64,000 bases of DNA from Agmasoma carcini (nom. nud.) (GCA_029232285.1 JAOXFI010000048.1:1-64000); one strand, 5' to 3'; positions 1 through 10,050 are shown, counted from the first letter of the stretch. Numbers and translations are program-made. The notes: generated from the sequence alone by a model not told the origin.

Positions 1-2
1 GT

Positions 3-228
3 GTGTCTGTTAATAATCAACCTATTCTACCATCCTCACAAGGACACGAAGATAACCAACGCAATAGGAATTTAAATTTAATGAACAAGCAATCCTCCAC
101 ATCATAATTATTACACAAGATCTGATCCTCAAAGATTTTCTGGAGAAAATTCCAGAATAAATCATAATTTCCAATCAGGAACTAATGCTCGTGTAACTAG
201 TGGTCAAAATGCTAGATTTGGTAGTTAA
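3..228 (+). pseudogene. 3' end of an unknown gene, apparently frameshifted
   Basis: The window opens inside what looks like the tail of a coding region. One frame is open from position 3 to a TAA just after position 100 and is rich in Asn, Gln, Ser and Pro. A second frame, shifted by one base, is open from 85 to the TAA at 226-228. It continues in the same style, with residues such as RSDPQRFSGEN and VTSGQNARFGS. The switch would fall between about 85 and 105. I see no family. The polar, Asn/Gln/Gly/Ser-rich make-up is only weakly diagnostic, so this could be chance open frame. It would be convergent with the SMC2 gene downstream. Confidence 0.25.
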
Positions 229-457
229 ATTATTAGAAATATTTTTGATAAATTTTTATATAAATTATATACTTTATTTTACAATTCCTACTTATGAAAA
301 AAAATAAATTAATAGTTAATAGTTAAAAGCTAAAAACATTAAAATATTATAGATCTAAATGTTATATCAGCGTTGACTATTAATTAAAAATACCATATAT
401 AACTATATAAATACAACAATAATAAAATTATATGAAAAATAATCATAAATTTCCAAC

Positions 458-3353
458 TTATTTTATTTTCATAATCTTTGATTTTTGATTTTCTATTCCA
501 ACCTTATAAACTCGATTTGCAGAATTAAAAAGATTATTCTTAAGACTTACAACTATAAATTGACTATTTAAAAACTTAGACTTCAATATCTCTCCAATCT
601 GTTGAGTATAATTCACATCTAAAGCCGCATCAACTTCATCAAAACAATAAAAAGGCGCCGTCTTATAACTTAAAAGACTAAACAACAAACACAATCCAGA
701 TATAGACCTTTGTCCTCCACTCAACCATTTAAAGATGATTTCCATGCCCCTATCTTTATTTTTAGCTCAAAATCATTCGAAATCTTTGCATCACAATTAT
801 TATAGAAATAACACATAAACTCTCCCATAATTTTGTTTATATGTCTCAATATATTAATAGTCTCTTCTTTCCCTAATTTATCAAACTTTTCAATACTCCT
901 AAAAATATTTTGTTTATCATTTTCAAGTTGCTTAATTTTATCAGATAAATCAAAAACAACAGACTCATGCTTTTCCAATAATTCAAAATTCTTAGGATCA
1001 ACATTACTAACCGGAACTTCAAAATTTAAACCATTTTTAAGATTTAAAATATGATTTTCTAAAATATTTACAATATCTAAATTAGAGACAAGATAATTAT
1101 CAATTATTTCATCTTGTATTTGAATATTAAGAATTTGTAAAACTTCATTGAACCAATTTTCGAACCTTAGATCCTTCAATTCACTTCTAAGACGTTCAAC
1201 TCTTGATTTAAGAAGGGTCGTACTTTTGATCAAATCATTCTTTCTTACCTCTAGTCCTTCCATTTGTCGTAGGCTAAGCCTTATTGAATTATTCTTTATC
1301 TCTAAATCTTTAATTTCACTTTCCATTTCATTAATTTTAACCATCTTTGATGCATTTTCACTTTCAATTTGTTTTTTCTTATTTTCTAAATTTGATATTT
1401 TATTTTTCAACTCTTCTCTCATTTTCTTTACCTTTTTATTTCTATTTTCAATAGAAGTAACACTAACCATTTCTTTTCTGATTGAATTTAACTCTTTTCT
1501 AATATCAACATTCTTGTTAACCAATTTTTTTATAAGTTCAATCTCTTTGATAAGTTTTGAAGTATCAAATTGAATTATATCAATGTCAACCTCTACAATC
1601 ATTGATTTAGTGCTAAGAAGTGGCTTTTTAACCCCAACTAGTCTTTCTAACTCAATTAAATCACATTTTCTTACAATATTTGTTTAAATCTTAGACTTAC
1701 CACCTGACATCGTACCTTTGTGGTCATAAATAGTACCATTAATAGAAATAGTTAGAATCTTTTCATTAAAACACACTGAATATGCTTCATCATCACTATC
1801 AAACAGATAAATGTTACCAAATATAAATTCAAACACCCTTTTAAACTTAATAACATATTCTAACACATCACAAACAGACCTTCTGCTTGGAACCCTGCCA
1901 TTTACATTTAATTTATTAAGAGGAATTATAGAGATTTTTCTATCTGAATTTTTTAAGAGATCAGCACCAATATTTTCATTTTCTACAATAATAAACTTAG
2001 ATTTAGAGCCCAACACTGTAAAAACAGCTTCCTTATATTTATTATCCTTAATAATAAAGTTTTCATCTACAGTTCCATGCACACCATCAATAAACGGATA
2101 ATTAAATTTACTTTTCATATCAAAATATTCTTTTTCAAAATCATTTTTTACAAATTCATTGATTGAATTCAAAAGACTATTGATAGATTCATTAGAGTTA
2201 AGATGATTAGGCACTGATTGTATCATGTTATATGCATCACATAGCAAATAATTGGATGATTTGGGCATAGGCAAGCTCTTGATCATATCTAAAATCTTTT
2301 TAGTGTTAATTTTAAGCATTTTTGTTGATTCTTTCTTCTTTAATTCAATATGTTTGTATTCCCTCTGTTTTATTGATAATTCATCAACATTATTTGAAAA
2401 TTCATTACAAAAATTCTTTTCAAGCAATTTTTCTCTTTCAGCTAAAATATTTAGGTTTATTTCTTCACATAAGGGCAAAAGATAAGCTCCTCATAAATAT
2501 ATGCCAATTCTTGATCATCAAATACCTTTAAACCTTCTTTTTCCTTATTTAAGGCTGTCTTAAATCGCATAGTATCAATTATATCTACACTTACCATGTC
2601 TAATCTATTTAGTTCTTCCTTTTTATACTGGTATTGATCAGTAAGCGATGATATTTGATTCTTTCTTTTTAGATTAGTTATATATATGAGTAACCTCTCC
2701 AATACACCAATATTATCATTAATGACATGTTGATTATCCAATCTTTCCTTATATTTAATATATTTTTCCTTTTCTAATCTTAAACTTCTTAAATTTTTAA
2801 AATTAAATTCTAAATTTGTTTAAGTTTCTTCCAATAACTTAGTTTTGTTCAATATTTGATCATAACAATCTTCCTTTTGTTGGAAATAAAAATAAGTGCC
2901 TGCCGTTTCTAAAATTATTTTAGAAAAACTTAAAATTTTTGTAATTTTATTTTGTAGAACAAAATTTGAGAAATTGATTTTCCAAATTCTACAAAAAATT
3001 TGGATACTGTGCTTGGTGGCATTTGTATTGTTGATTATGTATTTAGAGATGATGCCGTTGTAGGCTCTTTCTACAAGAATTGATTCGCCATAGCCGAATG
3101 ATTTGGTAGGGTTGCAAAACTTAAGAATGACTGTACATTCCTTTCTATTTACGTTGATAAGGCTGTGTAGATTAGAAGCCCTCATATTCTTAGGTGTGCT
3201 AAGTTCAAGACAAAATATGATAGCATCAATTATATTAGACTTTCCTGAACCGTTACGACCAGTGATGGCTGTAAAGTTCATATGTAAGTCATTGATGATG
3301 GTTTTATTTGAGTAACACTTAAAACCATCCATGAGAACCTCCTTGATGAACAT
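458..3353 (-). pseudogene. SMC2: Condensin SMC2, broken by two stops and two frameshifts
   Basis: SMC2 is the ATPase subunit of condensin, which compacts chromosomes at mitosis. The N-terminal piece (3353-2820) has the SMC2 start, the Walker A GRNGSGKSN and the RASNL motif that separates SMC2 from SMC1/3/4. The hinge (about 2110-1690) ends in HGTMSGGKSK. The C-terminal piece has the ABC signature LSGGQRS, then DEVDAALD (Walker B and D-loop) and QFIVVSLK. Coiled coil lies between. The reading frame is interrupted four times: TAA at 2822-2820, a shift between 2491 and 2459, TAA at 1686-1684, and a shift near 727. After each break the homology simply resumes. About seven residues seem missing before ETAGT. 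The whole spans about 960 codons, somewhat short for SMC2. It could be a young pseudogene, carry sequence errors, or be recoded. Confidence 0.85.
721..735 (-). other. Candidate -1 frameshift site in SMC2
   Basis: On the minus strand the upstream frame reads TCT TTA AAT GGT TGA. The heptamer T TTA AAT, in the correct phase, is a canonical X XXY YYZ slippery site (UUUAAAU). A -1 slip there continues into TGG TTG AGT GGA GGA, giving KSSLNWLSGGQRS. That has the same spacing as the conserved K-E-S-L-x-x-LSGGQRS of SMC2, with no residue gained or lost. The zero-frame stop follows two codons after the heptamer. I could not see an obvious stimulatory stem-loop downstream by eye. Confidence 0.35.
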
Positions 3354-3557
3354 ATGGAATAAAAATTTTGTTTATATAAAAATTTGTAAAATTGATTGGA
3401 AACTTGGAATAGTAAGTCATTTTATGTTATTAACTGATTTATTCATTTCTCTAGGGTTATCAGAGAGATTAAAGTATAATTTTATAATAATTTAAAGGTA
3501 CATTTCATAATATAAAATAATTATTTTTTATATTTTTTTATAATAATTTTTTTCCAG

Positions 3558-4052
3558 ATGAATATTCAGGAAGTAGAAGAAGCTAATATTTATTTGCTAA
3601 GCTTAACCGTTCATGTACCAGTACGGATACGTTCTACAGCACAAGCAATATTTAATTATGTTTGTCTACACTTAAATTATAACATTAAGGAGGTTGTAGA
3701 GACTTGTTTAAACTTATCAATAAAAATAAACAATCACTACTTTAAAATAGCTGGTCTTAGTGTAAAAACCAATCAAGAGATTGAATTAAAGATAATTGAT
3801 ATGATAGACTTTGATATTGTTGATGTTTATGCTATGACTAGCACAACCAAGCAAGAGAATATGTTAGATACAATTTTTTCATCACAAAAGATAAATTTAA
3901 TTAATATTATTAATAAAGAAGCCAATATAAGTGCGTATGAATTATATTTAAGCTTGCTTGATGAAGAAGAGCTAATACTGACATGTCTAAGAAATTGTGT
4001 AACATTAGATCATGAAAGGATTGATAAAATAAAAAATATGTTATGGGAGTGA
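3558..4052 (+). CDS. Small cyclin-box-like protein
   Basis: This 164-residue protein resembles a single cyclin box. Residues 15-60 run VHVPVRIRSTAQAIFNYVCLHL and continue with ETCLNLSIKINNHYFKI. This is the usual cyclin pattern of an Arg/Thr/Ala helix followed by a helix with a conserved 'CL.LS.K' stretch. A later segment with EIELKIIDMIDFDIVDVYA resembles the 'E..IL..L.F.I.V' end of the box. Cyclins bind and activate cyclin-dependent kinases; transcriptional cyclins (C, H, K, L, T) are the closest in style. The gene is short because a second cyclin fold seems largely absent. It is divergent from SMC2, with about 200 bp between the two starts. The subfamily cannot be fixed by eye. Confidence 0.5.
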   Translation: MNIQEVEEANIYLLSLTVHVPVRIRSTAQAIFNYVCLHLNYNIKEVVETCLNLSIKINNHYFKIAGLSVKTNQEIELKIIDMIDFDIVDVYAMTSTTKQENMLDTIFSSQKINLINIINKEANISAYELYLSLLDEEELILTCLRNCVTLDHERIDKIKNMLWE

Positions 4053-4244
4053 TATTGAAAAAAAATATATAAAAGGTTTTATGATTTATTTAAATAAATA
4101 AAATTATATTTATAACTATGATAGACCATCTTTAATGGGTTTTATATTTTAGGTCAATCCATTTACAAAAATAAATATTAAAAAATGATAAATATTGATT
4201 TGAGGGTAGGATTTAGGATTGGAAATAAATACGCTTATAAAATA

Positions 4245-4470
4245 GACTAACCTTGACATGACTGACCATGACTGACCATGACTGACTATGTCTGACTATG
4301 TCTGACCATGTTTGATCATATCTAACTATGTCTGACCACGTCTAACCATATCTGACCATTTCTAGCCATGACTGACCATGTCTAACCATATCTTATCATG
4401 TCTGACCATATCAAACCACAATTGACGATATCTGACCATGCCTGACTAATCCTACCATAATCTGATTAGT
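4245..4470 (+). repeat. TGACCATG minisatellite, array 1
   Basis: About twenty degenerate copies of a 10-bp unit close to TGACCATGTC run from 4253 to about 4445. The array is bracketed by ACTAACCTTGACATG on the left and CTGACTAATCCTACCATAAT on the right. Almost the same bracket flanks the second array at 28,738-29,185, so the two are copies of one element and not independent simple repeats. The rest of the 4053-4641 spacer is AT-rich and shows nothing else. Confidence 0.8.
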
Positions 4471-4601
4471 CAATTTATTATGTATTAAAAATGATTAATT
4501 ATCTGATAAAGTTATTATTATATTAAAAACAGGACAACTAACGATGCTATTAATAAAAAACTATAACCAACTGATTGATGCTATTTTTGTTTCATTGATT
4601 T

Positions 4602-4608
4602 GTTTCAG
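4602..4608 (+). promoter_or_regulatory. GTTTCAG box upstream of a lectin gene
   Basis: GTTTCAG lies about 34 bp before the ATG of the lectin-like gene at 4642. The same heptamer, or one mismatch from it, lies 25-41 bp before the ATG of the other four lectin-like genes (6411, 7492, 13944, 15466). For the two minus-strand genes it appears on the opposite strand relative to the gene. It may be a shared promoter element of the family. Confidence 0.3.
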
Positions 4609-4641
4609 AAATGTTATATTAATTTCTGATTTATTAATATT

Positions 4642-5382
4642 ATGTTATACTTCAATCACTTATATGCATTTATAATAAGAGAAAATAACAATGGTAGATT
4701 TATTGGAGAAAAGGATGGCGAACCAGCTCCTGTGAATGACTTAAACTTGATATCACACTTTTACACAGAGTATCAGAATAATACTAAATTAAGATTTCAT
4801 AAAGATACAAAAAGAGTTTTTGGATTAAAAAACAATCAACAACAACTCACCTATTATAGCATTACTAATAATGATACACAAACATTTAAATTAGCAATTG
4901 ATCAAAATTATAATTTTCATTTATTAAATTATAAAAATCAGTGTATGAAGTTGAATAATGATCTTTATGTTGTATCTCAATGTACGTTTAATGAACATAG
5001 TACATTTTCAATATTTTATAAGACCAGTCTTGTTGAAGAAATTAAAGAGGAAATTAATTCAAATATTATAAATAAAAAAATCAAAGAGAATATTATAAAT
5101 AACAAAATCAAAGAGAATATTATAAATAACAAAATTAAAGAAAATATCATAAATAACCCTTTAGAAACATATGAAATTCCTAGAAATAAATCAATTGAAA
5201 AAATTCTAAGTAATTATGAAGACAATGATTTACTTTATGATTCTGAAGTAGAAGATCATACTTTAGATAATGAAATAAGTAAAATTCAATTTGAAAAATT
5301 ATTATTATTAAAAAAATTGAGAATTGCACTTAGAAATCGTAAAGAACATGAAATTTCATTGAACTCAGATTATTATCAATAA
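4642..5382 (+). CDS. Ricin-B-lectin-like secreted protein, paralog 1
   Basis: This is a member of the microsporidian ricin-B-lectin-like family, small beta-trefoil proteins thought to be secreted and possibly to bind host or spore-surface sugars. Residues 8-130 carry the family pattern: a short hydrophobic start, RENNNGRFIGEKDGEPAPV, then FKLAIDQNYNFHLLNY, QCMKL and SQCTF (a likely disulfide pair), and SIFYKTS. A tail with three to four tandem copies of the 10-residue unit NNKIKENIIN follows (about 5066-5158), then an acidic and basic C-terminus. The start ATG follows a duplicated upstream segment shared with the next gene. The N-terminal hydrophobic stretch is short for a signal peptide. Sugar specificity is unknown. 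Confidence 0.7.
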   Translation: MLYFNHLYAFIIRENNNGRFIGEKDGEPAPVNDLNLISHFYTEYQNNTKLRFHKDTKRVFGLKNNQQQLTYYSITNNDTQTFKLAIDQNYNFHLLNYKNQCMKLNNDLYVVSQCTFNEHSTFSIFYKTSLVEEIKEEINSNIINKKIKENIINNKIKENIINNKIKENIINNPLETYEIPRNKSIEKILSNYEDNDLLYDSEVEDHTLDNEISKIQFEKLLLLKKLRIALRNRKEHEISLNSDYYQ

Positions 5383-5469
5383 ATTTTTTTTAAAAATATT
5401 ATAATGTTAGTTATAGACTTTTCTAACATATTAATAATAGATATATTTATATTTAATGTTTTATCGGGG

Positions 5470-5838
5470 AAAGATATAAAAAACATAAACCAGTATCAAT
5501 TGATAACCTCTCCTCTTATTTCTACAAATAATCATACAATAATAATCAAAATGGAATGTAAAAGGGGCGTAAGCGGTAGAAAATGATAATACAGATATCG
5601 TGCTTTGTTAAAACTTTAGAGACACCTACCATATATACAGTAGAAGCTAGGTTAAGTGCTATTAGCACACCAACCAGCTTATATCTTCAAGAAGTAAACC
5701 TTCCCTGCCAACGAAAAAGAGGTGTATGTCTATCGATCGTAAACAGGGTTGTTTTTATCCCCTTGGTCTTAATCTATCATAGTCCAATAACGTTACCACT
5801 CTACACCACGTGGATTCTGGACTCATCGCAGATCATCG
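5470..5838 (+). repeat. R490 dispersed repeat, copy 1
   Basis: This copy of the dispersed non-coding repeat includes the conserved blocks GACACCTACCAT, GGTTAAGTGCTATTAG, CCAACCAGCTTATATCTTC, AGAGGTGTATGTCTATCGA and GGACTCATCGCAGA. Open frames inside it (for example 5404-5586 and 5583-5849) run across the repeat and are not conserved in other copies, so I do not call them genes. Confidence 0.75.
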
Positions 5839-6110
5839 TGCTTTGGTAAAAGGCAGATAAAAAACTTAATTATGATTCCGTCCTAGAGGTGATAGTAAGA
5901 CTTTAAAGTACAAATCATACTGTAGCTATGCTTAGCTATAGTCACACCAACCAATTTATATATTGAAGAAGAAATATCTGTATATTGATCGCAAACTTTT
6001 CCTTAGATCAACAATATAATACATGTACCTTGCTTAAGGCCCTAATATAAACCCGTTATAGCCCAATCAACACCAAGTAGAGGTCCAGACTCTTTGAAGA
6101 GCAATAAAAA
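5839..6110 (+). repeat. R490 dispersed repeat, copy 2 (tandem with copy 1)
   Basis: This is a second, more diverged copy directly behind the first in the same orientation. Landmarks are GTGATAGTAAGACTTTAAAG, CACACCAACCAATTTATAT, CCTTGCTTAAGGCCCTAA, CCCGTTATAGCCCAATC and AGAGGTCCAGACTC. The stretch from 6110 to 6441 is AT-rich; its last 90 bp resemble the region before the first lectin gene. Confidence 0.7.
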
Positions 6111-6441
6111 GTGAATAATTAACTAATCATTATCAGTAAAACAACGTCTAATTAACAAAAATATATTAAATTGACTAATAAAGATTATTTACATTCATTA
6201 AAGAGAGTCATGTTTAATAAAAATTTCACAATATCAAAGTTCTGCTCTCATATTTCAGATAAATATTTAAATCATAAATATTAAATGGGTGTGTCAAATC
6301 AAGTATTAAACTTACACAAAGGGTAACTAACTGATACTTTAATTATTCATCTGAAATAAATCAACTAACCTTTTATCGATTGATTGAGGCTATCATTGTT
6401 CCATTTATTTGTTTCAAAAATGGTATATTAATTTCTGAATT

Positions 6442-7056
6442 ATGAATATTATGATATATTTTATTAGTTTATATGCATTTATATTAAAAGAAAATAATTT
6501 TGGTAATTATATAGGAGAAAAAAACGGACAACCAGCCCCTGTGAAAGACTTAAAATTAGCGTCACACTTTTATAGGGAGTATCATCAGAAGAAAAATAAA
6601 TTAAGATTTCATATATCCAGGAATAGAGTTCTTGGATTAAGAAACAATAAAAAACAACTCACCTATTATAAGATCACTAATAATGACACACAAATATTTA
6701 AATTAGCAGTTGATGAAAATTATAATTTTCATTTATTAAATTATAGAAATCAGTGTATGAAGCAGAATAATAATAGTTATGATGTGTCAGAGTGCACTTT
6801 TAATGAACGAAACTCATATTCAATATATTACAAGACTAGTCTTGTTGATAAAATTATAAGTAAACCTTTAGAAATATATAAAATTTCTAGAAATAATTAT
6901 GTTGATAATGATTTTCATTGGAATTTTAGATCAAATTCTAGATCAGATGCTGATATGTTAGAATATGAAAGATTACGATTAAGAGAAATGGAATATGAAA
7001 GAGAAGTTAATTATTGCAATCAGTTTGGTTGTTCACCATTCCAACATTTCTATTAA
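6442..7056 (+). CDS. Ricin-B-lectin-like secreted protein, paralog 2
   Basis: This is the closest paralog of the gene at 4642. The first 130 residues are nearly colinear with it, with GNYIGEKNGQPAPVKDL, RNRVLGLRNNKKQLTYY, ITNNDTQ.FKLAVDENYNF, NQCMKQN, SECTFNE and YYKTSLV. The Asn/Ile/Lys repeat of paralog 1 is missing, and the tail is short and Arg/Glu/Tyr-rich. About 80 bp upstream of the ATG are also similar between the two genes, so the duplication included the promoter. Its 3' end runs into a four-copy tandem array derived from the 3' flank. It is probably secreted, with a role at the host or spore surface inferred only from the family. Confidence 0.7.
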   Translation: MNIMIYFISLYAFILKENNFGNYIGEKNGQPAPVKDLKLASHFYREYHQKKNKLRFHISRNRVLGLRNNKKQLTYYKITNNDTQIFKLAVDENYNFHLLNYRNQCMKQNNNSYDVSECTFNERNSYSIYYKTSLVDKIISKPLEIYKISRNNYVDNDFHWNFRSNSRSDADMLEYERLRLREMEYEREVNYCNQFGCSPFQHFY

Positions 7057-7375
7057 TAAATTATCTAAAAATATTTTTATGTTAGTTATATACTTTTTTA
7101 ACTAACTAACTAAAATTATTGATCAATAATCTAACTATCTATTAATAAATTATCTAAAAATATTTTTATGTTAGTTATATACTTTTTTAACTAACTAACT
7201 ATTATAACTATTCATTAATAAATTATCTAAAAATATTTTTATGTTAGTTATATACTTTTTAAACTAACTAACTAACTATTATAACTATCCATTAATAAAT
7301 TATTTTAAAATATTTATATGTTAGTTATATACTTTTTTAACTAACTAACTAAAATTACTGATCAATAAGCAAACT
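7052..7375 (+). repeat. Four-copy tandem repeat of a lectin gene 3' flank
   Basis: Four copies of a 73-89 bp unit start near 7053, 7141, 7215 and 7291. Each contains ATTAATAAATTATCTAAAA, then ATGTTAGTTATATACTTTTT followed by AACTAACTAACTA. TTAGTTA and TAACTAA can pair, so each unit can form a hairpin. The first copy overlaps the stop codon of paralog 2. A single similar copy lies behind paralog 1 (about 5380-5450), so the array grew from a 3' UTR or terminator region. Confidence 0.85.
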
Positions 7376-7470
7376 ATTAAAATCTTATTGCAATTATAAC
7401 TATCATATTATAATCCTATCATATTATGATCTTATTATACTATCATCCTATTATACTATCATAATCACCA
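7376..7470 (+). repeat. Short AT-rich tandem repeat (CATATTATAATCCTAT type)
   Basis: Degenerate 12-16 bp units with the core ATCATATTATAATCCT lie between the hairpin array and the next lectin gene. Confidence 0.6.
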
Positions 7471-7531
7471 CTAATTTGATTGATATATCATGTTTCAGAT
7501 TTTATATAAAAAAACTTTATTCTAAATTATT

Positions 7532-8494
7532 ATGTTATATTTTATTTCAAAGGTGTATATGTTTTATTTAAAAGATAATAATTCAGATTTCTTTATAGGA
7601 AATGTAAAAAACTTACCTAAGCTAACAAGAAATATGACACAGGTGGTTGATTTCAACACAACAGCCCATACAAGATTCTTTTTTAGAATGGAAGACTATA
7701 AAAATAAAAAATCATTTGCTTTAGAATCAGACAGAACAAAATTAAAATTTCTTTCTAAAATGAATTATGAAGATCAAAAGTACAGATTGGCTTTGAATGA
7801 CAGTTTTGACTTTATTTTGATTAACTATTTGAACAAATGTACATTACAAAGTGATCCGAGGATGATTGTAAGTGATAGTAAATGTGGTTTCACATCAGTA
7901 AGAACATATTCATTATTTGTTAAAACCTCTGATAAGGATTTTGAAAATATGAAAGAAAAAGAACTCGAGGCAGCCAATAAAAGATTAGAAGAATTGTTAA
8001 AAGAAGAAAAATTAAAACTAAAAGAGTCTTTATTAGACGATAACCTTAAAGATAAACTAGAAGATGATGATATTGTTACTAGATTGAATAATTTAAAATT
8101 AAATCAAAAAATTTTAGAAAAGAGATTAAGCAATGATAACCTTAAAGATAAATTAGAAGATTATGATGTTGTTTCAAAATTAAATCAAAATGATTTAGAA
8201 AAGAGATTAAGCAACGATAACCTTAAAGATAAACTAGAAGATGACGATATTGTTACAAGATTAAATAATTCAAAATTAAATCAAAAAGAATTAGAAACTA
8301 GAGATAATATTATAAAATCACTTGGTTCAAGTTGTAAAGAAACACCTTTGATATTGTTAAGTAATAGTAGAGGCTGCAATAGTAAGTTAAACTCACTTTC
8401 TAAATATAAATCTAATATAAGAAGAAATGCTATAGATGATTATTTAGGGGATGATCAATACAATGATTTTGATTCAGATGAAATGTTAAAATAA
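7532..8494 (+). CDS. Ricin-B-lectin-like secreted protein, paralog 3, with long repeat tail
   Basis: This is a third, more diverged family member of 320 residues. The N-terminal 135 residues keep the family layout: a hydrophobic start, DNNSDFFIGNVKNLPKL, YRLALNDSFDFILINY, a Cys pair (KCTL and SKCGF) and YSLFVKTS. Residues about 140-265 form a highly charged, helix-prone tail. It holds three imperfect repeats built around DNLKDKLEDDDIVTRLN, at about 8036, 8135 and 8213. The tail may be a coiled coil. The unequal repeat units point to recent slippage. GTTTCAG lies 34 bp upstream of the ATG. Confidence 0.65.
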   Translation: MLYFISKVYMFYLKDNNSDFFIGNVKNLPKLTRNMTQVVDFNTTAHTRFFFRMEDYKNKKSFALESDRTKLKFLSKMNYEDQKYRLALNDSFDFILINYLNKCTLQSDPRMIVSDSKCGFTSVRTYSLFVKTSDKDFENMKEKELEAANKRLEELLKEEKLKLKESLLDDNLKDKLEDDDIVTRLNNLKLNQKILEKRLSNDNLKDKLEDYDVVSKLNQNDLEKRLSNDNLKDKLEDDDIVTRLNNSKLNQKELETRDNIIKSLGSSCKETPLILLSNSRGCNSKLNSLSKYKSNIRRNAIDDYLGDDQYNDFDSDEMLK

Positions 8495-8584
8495 TTTTTT
8501 ATTGTTAAGCACTTATGAAATTGTGCTGATGAATAAATTTATTTAAATTATTACTAAAAATTTGTATGTTTTTATAATTTGATG

Positions 8585-8715
8585 ATTTTATGTTAAGGGT
8601 GTTATGTTAAGGTTAGTATGACAAGGGCTCTATATCAAGGGCTCTATATCAAGGTTACTATGTCAAGGTTGCTATGTCAAGGTTACTATGTCAAGGTTAC
8701 TATGACAAGGGCTCT
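8585..8715 (+). repeat. CTATGTCAAGGTTA tandem repeat
   Basis: About nine degenerate 13-16 bp units alternate between TACTATGTCAAGGT and CTCTATATCAAGGG. The array directly abuts the end of an R490 copy, and one more unit (GATAAGGTTACTATG) appears at its other side near 9226. Confidence 0.75.
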
Positions 8716-9214
8716 GTGATGAGTTCAGACCTCCACGTGGTAACGTTGGAAACAATTGCTAATTGGGCTATAACAGGCCAGGGGCTAAAGCATGACCGTG
8801 GGGATACGGATAACCTTTTTCACCTTAGGAAACTGGTTTGGGGTCGATAGACAGACACCTCTTCTCCGTTGGCAGTGAAGTACCACTTCTTAAAGATATA
8901 AGTTAGGATGTGCGTAATACCACTAAGCCAGACTTACAATATAAAATGATGTCTTTAAAATCTTACTGTCACCATCTAAGATAGCATGACAATCAAATTT
9001 TTCTATTGCCTTTTACTAAAGTAAGAATAGTGTATGGTCATTAATATCTGTTTTCGTCTCTTTTACATTCCTTTTTTACTTACTGGTTCGGTTTTTCTCC
9101 TATGGTAAGTTTATTGATAATTAAAATTCTTTGTATGGAAAGGTTTCCAATCGATACTACTTTAAGTCTTTTTTCATACTTTTACCTGAGTAAGCATATT
9201 GTATAAATAAACCT
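8716..9214 (-). repeat. R490 dispersed repeat, copy 3 (near full length, reverse)
   Basis: This is one of the most complete copies. Read on the minus strand it starts at TATACAATATGCTTACTC and passes through GTAGTATCGATTGGAAACC, GATGGTGACAGTAAGAT, CTTAGTGGTATTACGCAC, AGAGGTGTCTGTCTATCGA, GGTTATCCGTATCCCCACGG, GGCCTGTTATAGCCCAATT and CCACGTGGAGGTC. It ends at CTCATCACAGAGC. It has no open frame of note and no terminal inverted repeat. Confidence 0.85.
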
Positions 9215-10050
9215 TTTATTATACTATGATAAGGTTACTATGTTATACAGCTTATCTAACAATGTAAGTGTTTATAAAATCTTACGCTTTATTATGTTTA
9301 TAATAACTTTAAATCATTTTATTATAAATTACAATCAGCCACTTTACTCCCATCTGATTGCTTGCTACTATAAAAGGATTTACACAATGAATCAACGCAC
9401 AGTGAAAGTGATCAAACATAAAGAAAAGCTATTACATCAAATTCTATTTATTAAGGCTACATGGTTGAACCTGAATGCCATCTATGACAGTATATTGTAA
9501 ATTTACCAGAGAAAACATATACTTAAATAAAAAAATATCAATTGATGTAACCTATGAGATATTATAAATATTTTACAATATTTAATGTTAACAGTTATAC
9601 GAAGAAAATAGTGAAGGGTGGGTATTAAATATATATAAGTTAGGTTAATAACAATAAAACTACAAAATTTAATGTATTGGGGTTGTATGTAAGGCAAATG
9701 ATTACATAATGTAAATGTTTTGATTTTATGGCTCATAATTTACAATATTTGATCTTTTATTTTTATCAATATAACACATATTGTTATTTTTCTATATTGA
9801 AAATATCATATTTAAATATTATAGGAATATTTTTTGATTTGAAGGTATTTATAATCAACGATCTTCCACAATAAAGGTTGAGTTCTTTAATAAAACCTAA
9901 ATATATTTATTTCTATATAAACACACAATTTTAAAATTATTTTAACAATGTATTTATAAAATAGGCATATCACTAAAAACCCAAAAATATTAGAAAATCA
10001 TTAAAAAATTGAATTGTCTTTGTACATCATTTCTACTAAGAACACATATT
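9215..10050. other. AT-rich spacer, no gene recognised
   Basis: Two short open frames (9240-9500 on plus, 9503-9736 on minus) have no recognisable motif and look like chance. Nothing else is supported here. Confidence 0.5.

Noticed and set aside
2457..2491. A programmed slip at the other SMC2 frameshift
   Set aside because: No X XXY YYZ heptamer in phase occurs in the overlap; the T4 run there fits an ordinary indel or error.
458..3353. SMC3 or SMC1 instead of SMC2
   Set aside because: RASNL after Walker A, HGTMSGG at the hinge end, and DEVDAALD with QFIVVSLK are SMC2 features.
5404..5849. Two open frames of 60 and 88 codons
   Set aside because: They lie across R490 copies and are not conserved in other copies.
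8716..9214. Hammerhead ribozyme in the R490 reverse strand
   Set aside because: TGATGAG and GGAAAC are present, but the C before TGATGA is G and no stem II or III forms in the right places.
9240..9500. 86-codon open frame on plus
   Set aside because: No motif, no start signal and chance composition in AT-rich sequence.
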